Source: Bacteroidota bacterium
GTDB taxonomy: Bacteria; Bacteroidota; Bacteroidia; Cytophagales; Cyclobacteriaceae
Length of the DNA stretch: 8,845 nucleotides
Assembly (NCBI GenBank): GCA_024643595.1
Contig: JAHEMS010000063.1
Coordinates: forward strand, 2,715-11,559
Direction of reading: 5' to 3'
A program made the position numbers and the translations under genes. Within the stretch, counting starts at the first letter, position 1, and the number at the start of each line of letters is the position of its first letter. This document shows positions 7,917-8,845 of the stretch, piece by piece. A model generated the notes under the pieces. The model made no database searches. It saw nothing but the letters and a program-made list of their open reading frames with translations, and was not told the origin of the DNA.

Positions 7917-7933
7917 TACTAATAATATTAGTA
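7917..7933. repeat. Perfect 17-base palindrome in the divergent promoter (candidate operator)
   Basis: TACTAATA (7917-7924), one central A, then TATTAGTA (7926-7933) form a perfect inverted repeat with 8-base arms. It lies 10 bases upstream of the radical SAM ATG and 6 bases upstream of the PLP-enzyme TTG, in the only shared regulatory space. Its symmetry would suit a dimeric regulator, but the region is nearly all A and T, so chance is a real alternative. Confidence 0.4.
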
Positions 7934-7939
7934 ATTGAA

Positions 7940-8821
7940 TTGATAAATTATACCAATACAGCAATAGTTGAATTAAAAAGCCAAATTTTTGAGCAATTTG
8001 ATGTTCGGGTTTTGTTAAAGCGCGAAGATCAAAACCATCCTTTCATTTCAGGGAACAAATGGTGGAAACTAAAATATAACCTTGAACGGGCGCTTAAAGA
8101 TGGGCATTCCACCCTCGTCACATTTGGCGGGGCATATTCGAATCATTTATATGCAACAGCGGCTGCTGCCAGAGAACTGGGACTTAATTCAATTGCGGTC
8201 ATCCGTGGAGAGGAAACACTTCCACTTAACCCAACACTTTCTTTTGTTAAAGCAGCGGGCACGCAACTTTATTACATATCCCGTGAAGCATATCGAAATA
8301 AAGCAGCGCCCTCATTCATCCAGCAACTTCATGATCGGTTTGGCAATTTCTATCTGATACCCGAAGGTGGCACGAACGCACTTGCAGTGAAGGGATGTGC
8401 CGAATGGGCTAAGTTAGTAAAAGAGGAAGTTGATTTTGATTACCTGTGTTTGCCAGTTGGCACAGGAGGAACGATGGCAGGAGTAATAGAAGGACTAAAT
8501 GAGTCCAGCCGGGTCATGGGATTTCCAGTGCTAAAAGGGGCTATCTTTTTGGAAGAGGAAATCAAAAAATACACATTTAAAAACAATTGGGAACTTGTAT
8601 ATGATTATCATTTTGGGGGATATGGCAAAATAACGGATGAACTCATTGAATTTATAATCCAATTTGAAAAACAATTCAACGTGCCACTCGATCCAATCTA
8701 TACAGCGAAGATGATGTTTGGCCTGATTGATTTAATAAAAAAGCAATATTTTCATCAACGATCAACAATTCTGATCATGCATACCGGCGGTCTTCAAGGA
8801 AGAGCAGGATTTAATTTCTGA
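7940..8821 (+). CDS. PLP-dependent enzyme, ACC deaminase / D-cysteine desulfhydrase family, more like D-cysteine desulfhydrase
   Basis: A 293-residue fold-type II PLP enzyme. 'SGNKWWKLKY' (37-46) holds K40, the predicted Schiff-base lysine; 'FGGAYSNH' (62-69) is the substrate-carboxylate/catalytic loop with S67 and N68; 'PVGTGGTM' (172-179) is the phosphate-binding loop; 'IYTAKM' (253-258) and 'HTGGLQG' (281-287) line the active site. True ACC deaminases have Glu (E295) after the catalytic Tyr and Leu (L322) after the His; here these places are T255 and T282, which fits D-cysteine desulfhydrase (D-cysteine to pyruvate, H2S and ammonia) or a relative. The chain is shorter than the roughly 330 residues of proteobacterial enzymes, which appears common for Bacteroidota versions. 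The start is TTG at 7940; no ATG is near, and this start leaves a natural N-terminus about 25 residues before the 'KRED' block. It is divergent from the radical SAM gene. The exact substrate is unproven. Confidence 0.88.
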   Translation: MINYTNTAIVELKSQIFEQFDVRVLLKREDQNHPFISGNKWWKLKYNLERALKDGHSTLVTFGGAYSNHLYATAAAARELGLNSIAVIRGEETLPLNPTLSFVKAAGTQLYYISREAYRNKAAPSFIQQLHDRFGNFYLIPEGGTNALAVKGCAEWAKLVKEEVDFDYLCLPVGTGGTMAGVIEGLNESSRVMGFPVLKGAIFLEEEIKKYTFKNNWELVYDYHFGGYGKITDELIEFIIQFEKQFNVPLDPIYTAKMMFGLIDLIKKQYFHQRSTILIMHTGGLQGRAGFNF

Positions 8822-8845
8822 TCACACCCCGTAACCAGGTAAAAA

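Overview
The window looks like a chromosomal segment of a Bacteroidota bacterium, probably Cytophagales-like. This is inferred from AT-leaning DNA, starts without clear Shine-Dalgarno sequences, a TAnnTTTG-type promoter element, 'FSQQ'-style signal-peptide ends, and protein families that resemble Bacteroidota versions. No rRNA, tRNA, CRISPR array, insertion sequence or integration site is visible, and coding density is very high.

The left three quarters (about 57-6772) are one minus-strand gene cluster, read from right to left. It begins with a small His-rich exported protein (6386-6772). A full-length HME-type RND metal/proton antiporter of the CzcA class follows (3178-6306), then a TolC/CzcC-like outer-membrane factor (1922-3181), a lipoprotein-type membrane fusion protein (775-1920) and a PAP2-type lipid phosphatase (57-782). 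After a 79-base gap behind the first gene, the four others are joined by a 4-base overlap, a 1-base gap and an 8-base overlap, so they are very probably co-transcribed and translationally coupled. Together the RND pump, adaptor and outer-membrane channel would form a tripartite complex that expels metal cations across the outer membrane. The pump carries the Asp-Asp-Glu set in TM4 typical of divalent-cation (Zn/Co/Cd/Ni) pumps and lacks at least one of the Met ligands of the Cu/Ag pump CusA. The small His-rich protein is a candidate periplasmic metal-handling accessory. The phosphatase at the end is the least expected member.

The right quarter holds a divergent pair: a PA0069/SplB-like radical SAM protein (6854-7906, minus) and a PLP-dependent enzyme of the ACC deaminase/D-cysteine desulfhydrase family (7940-8821, plus). 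Only 33 bases separate their starts, and those bases contain a perfect 17-base palindrome.

No gene here is a clearly new system. The most open questions are the small His-rich protein and its possibly leaderless promoter, the coupled phosphatase, and the palindrome in the divergent promoter.
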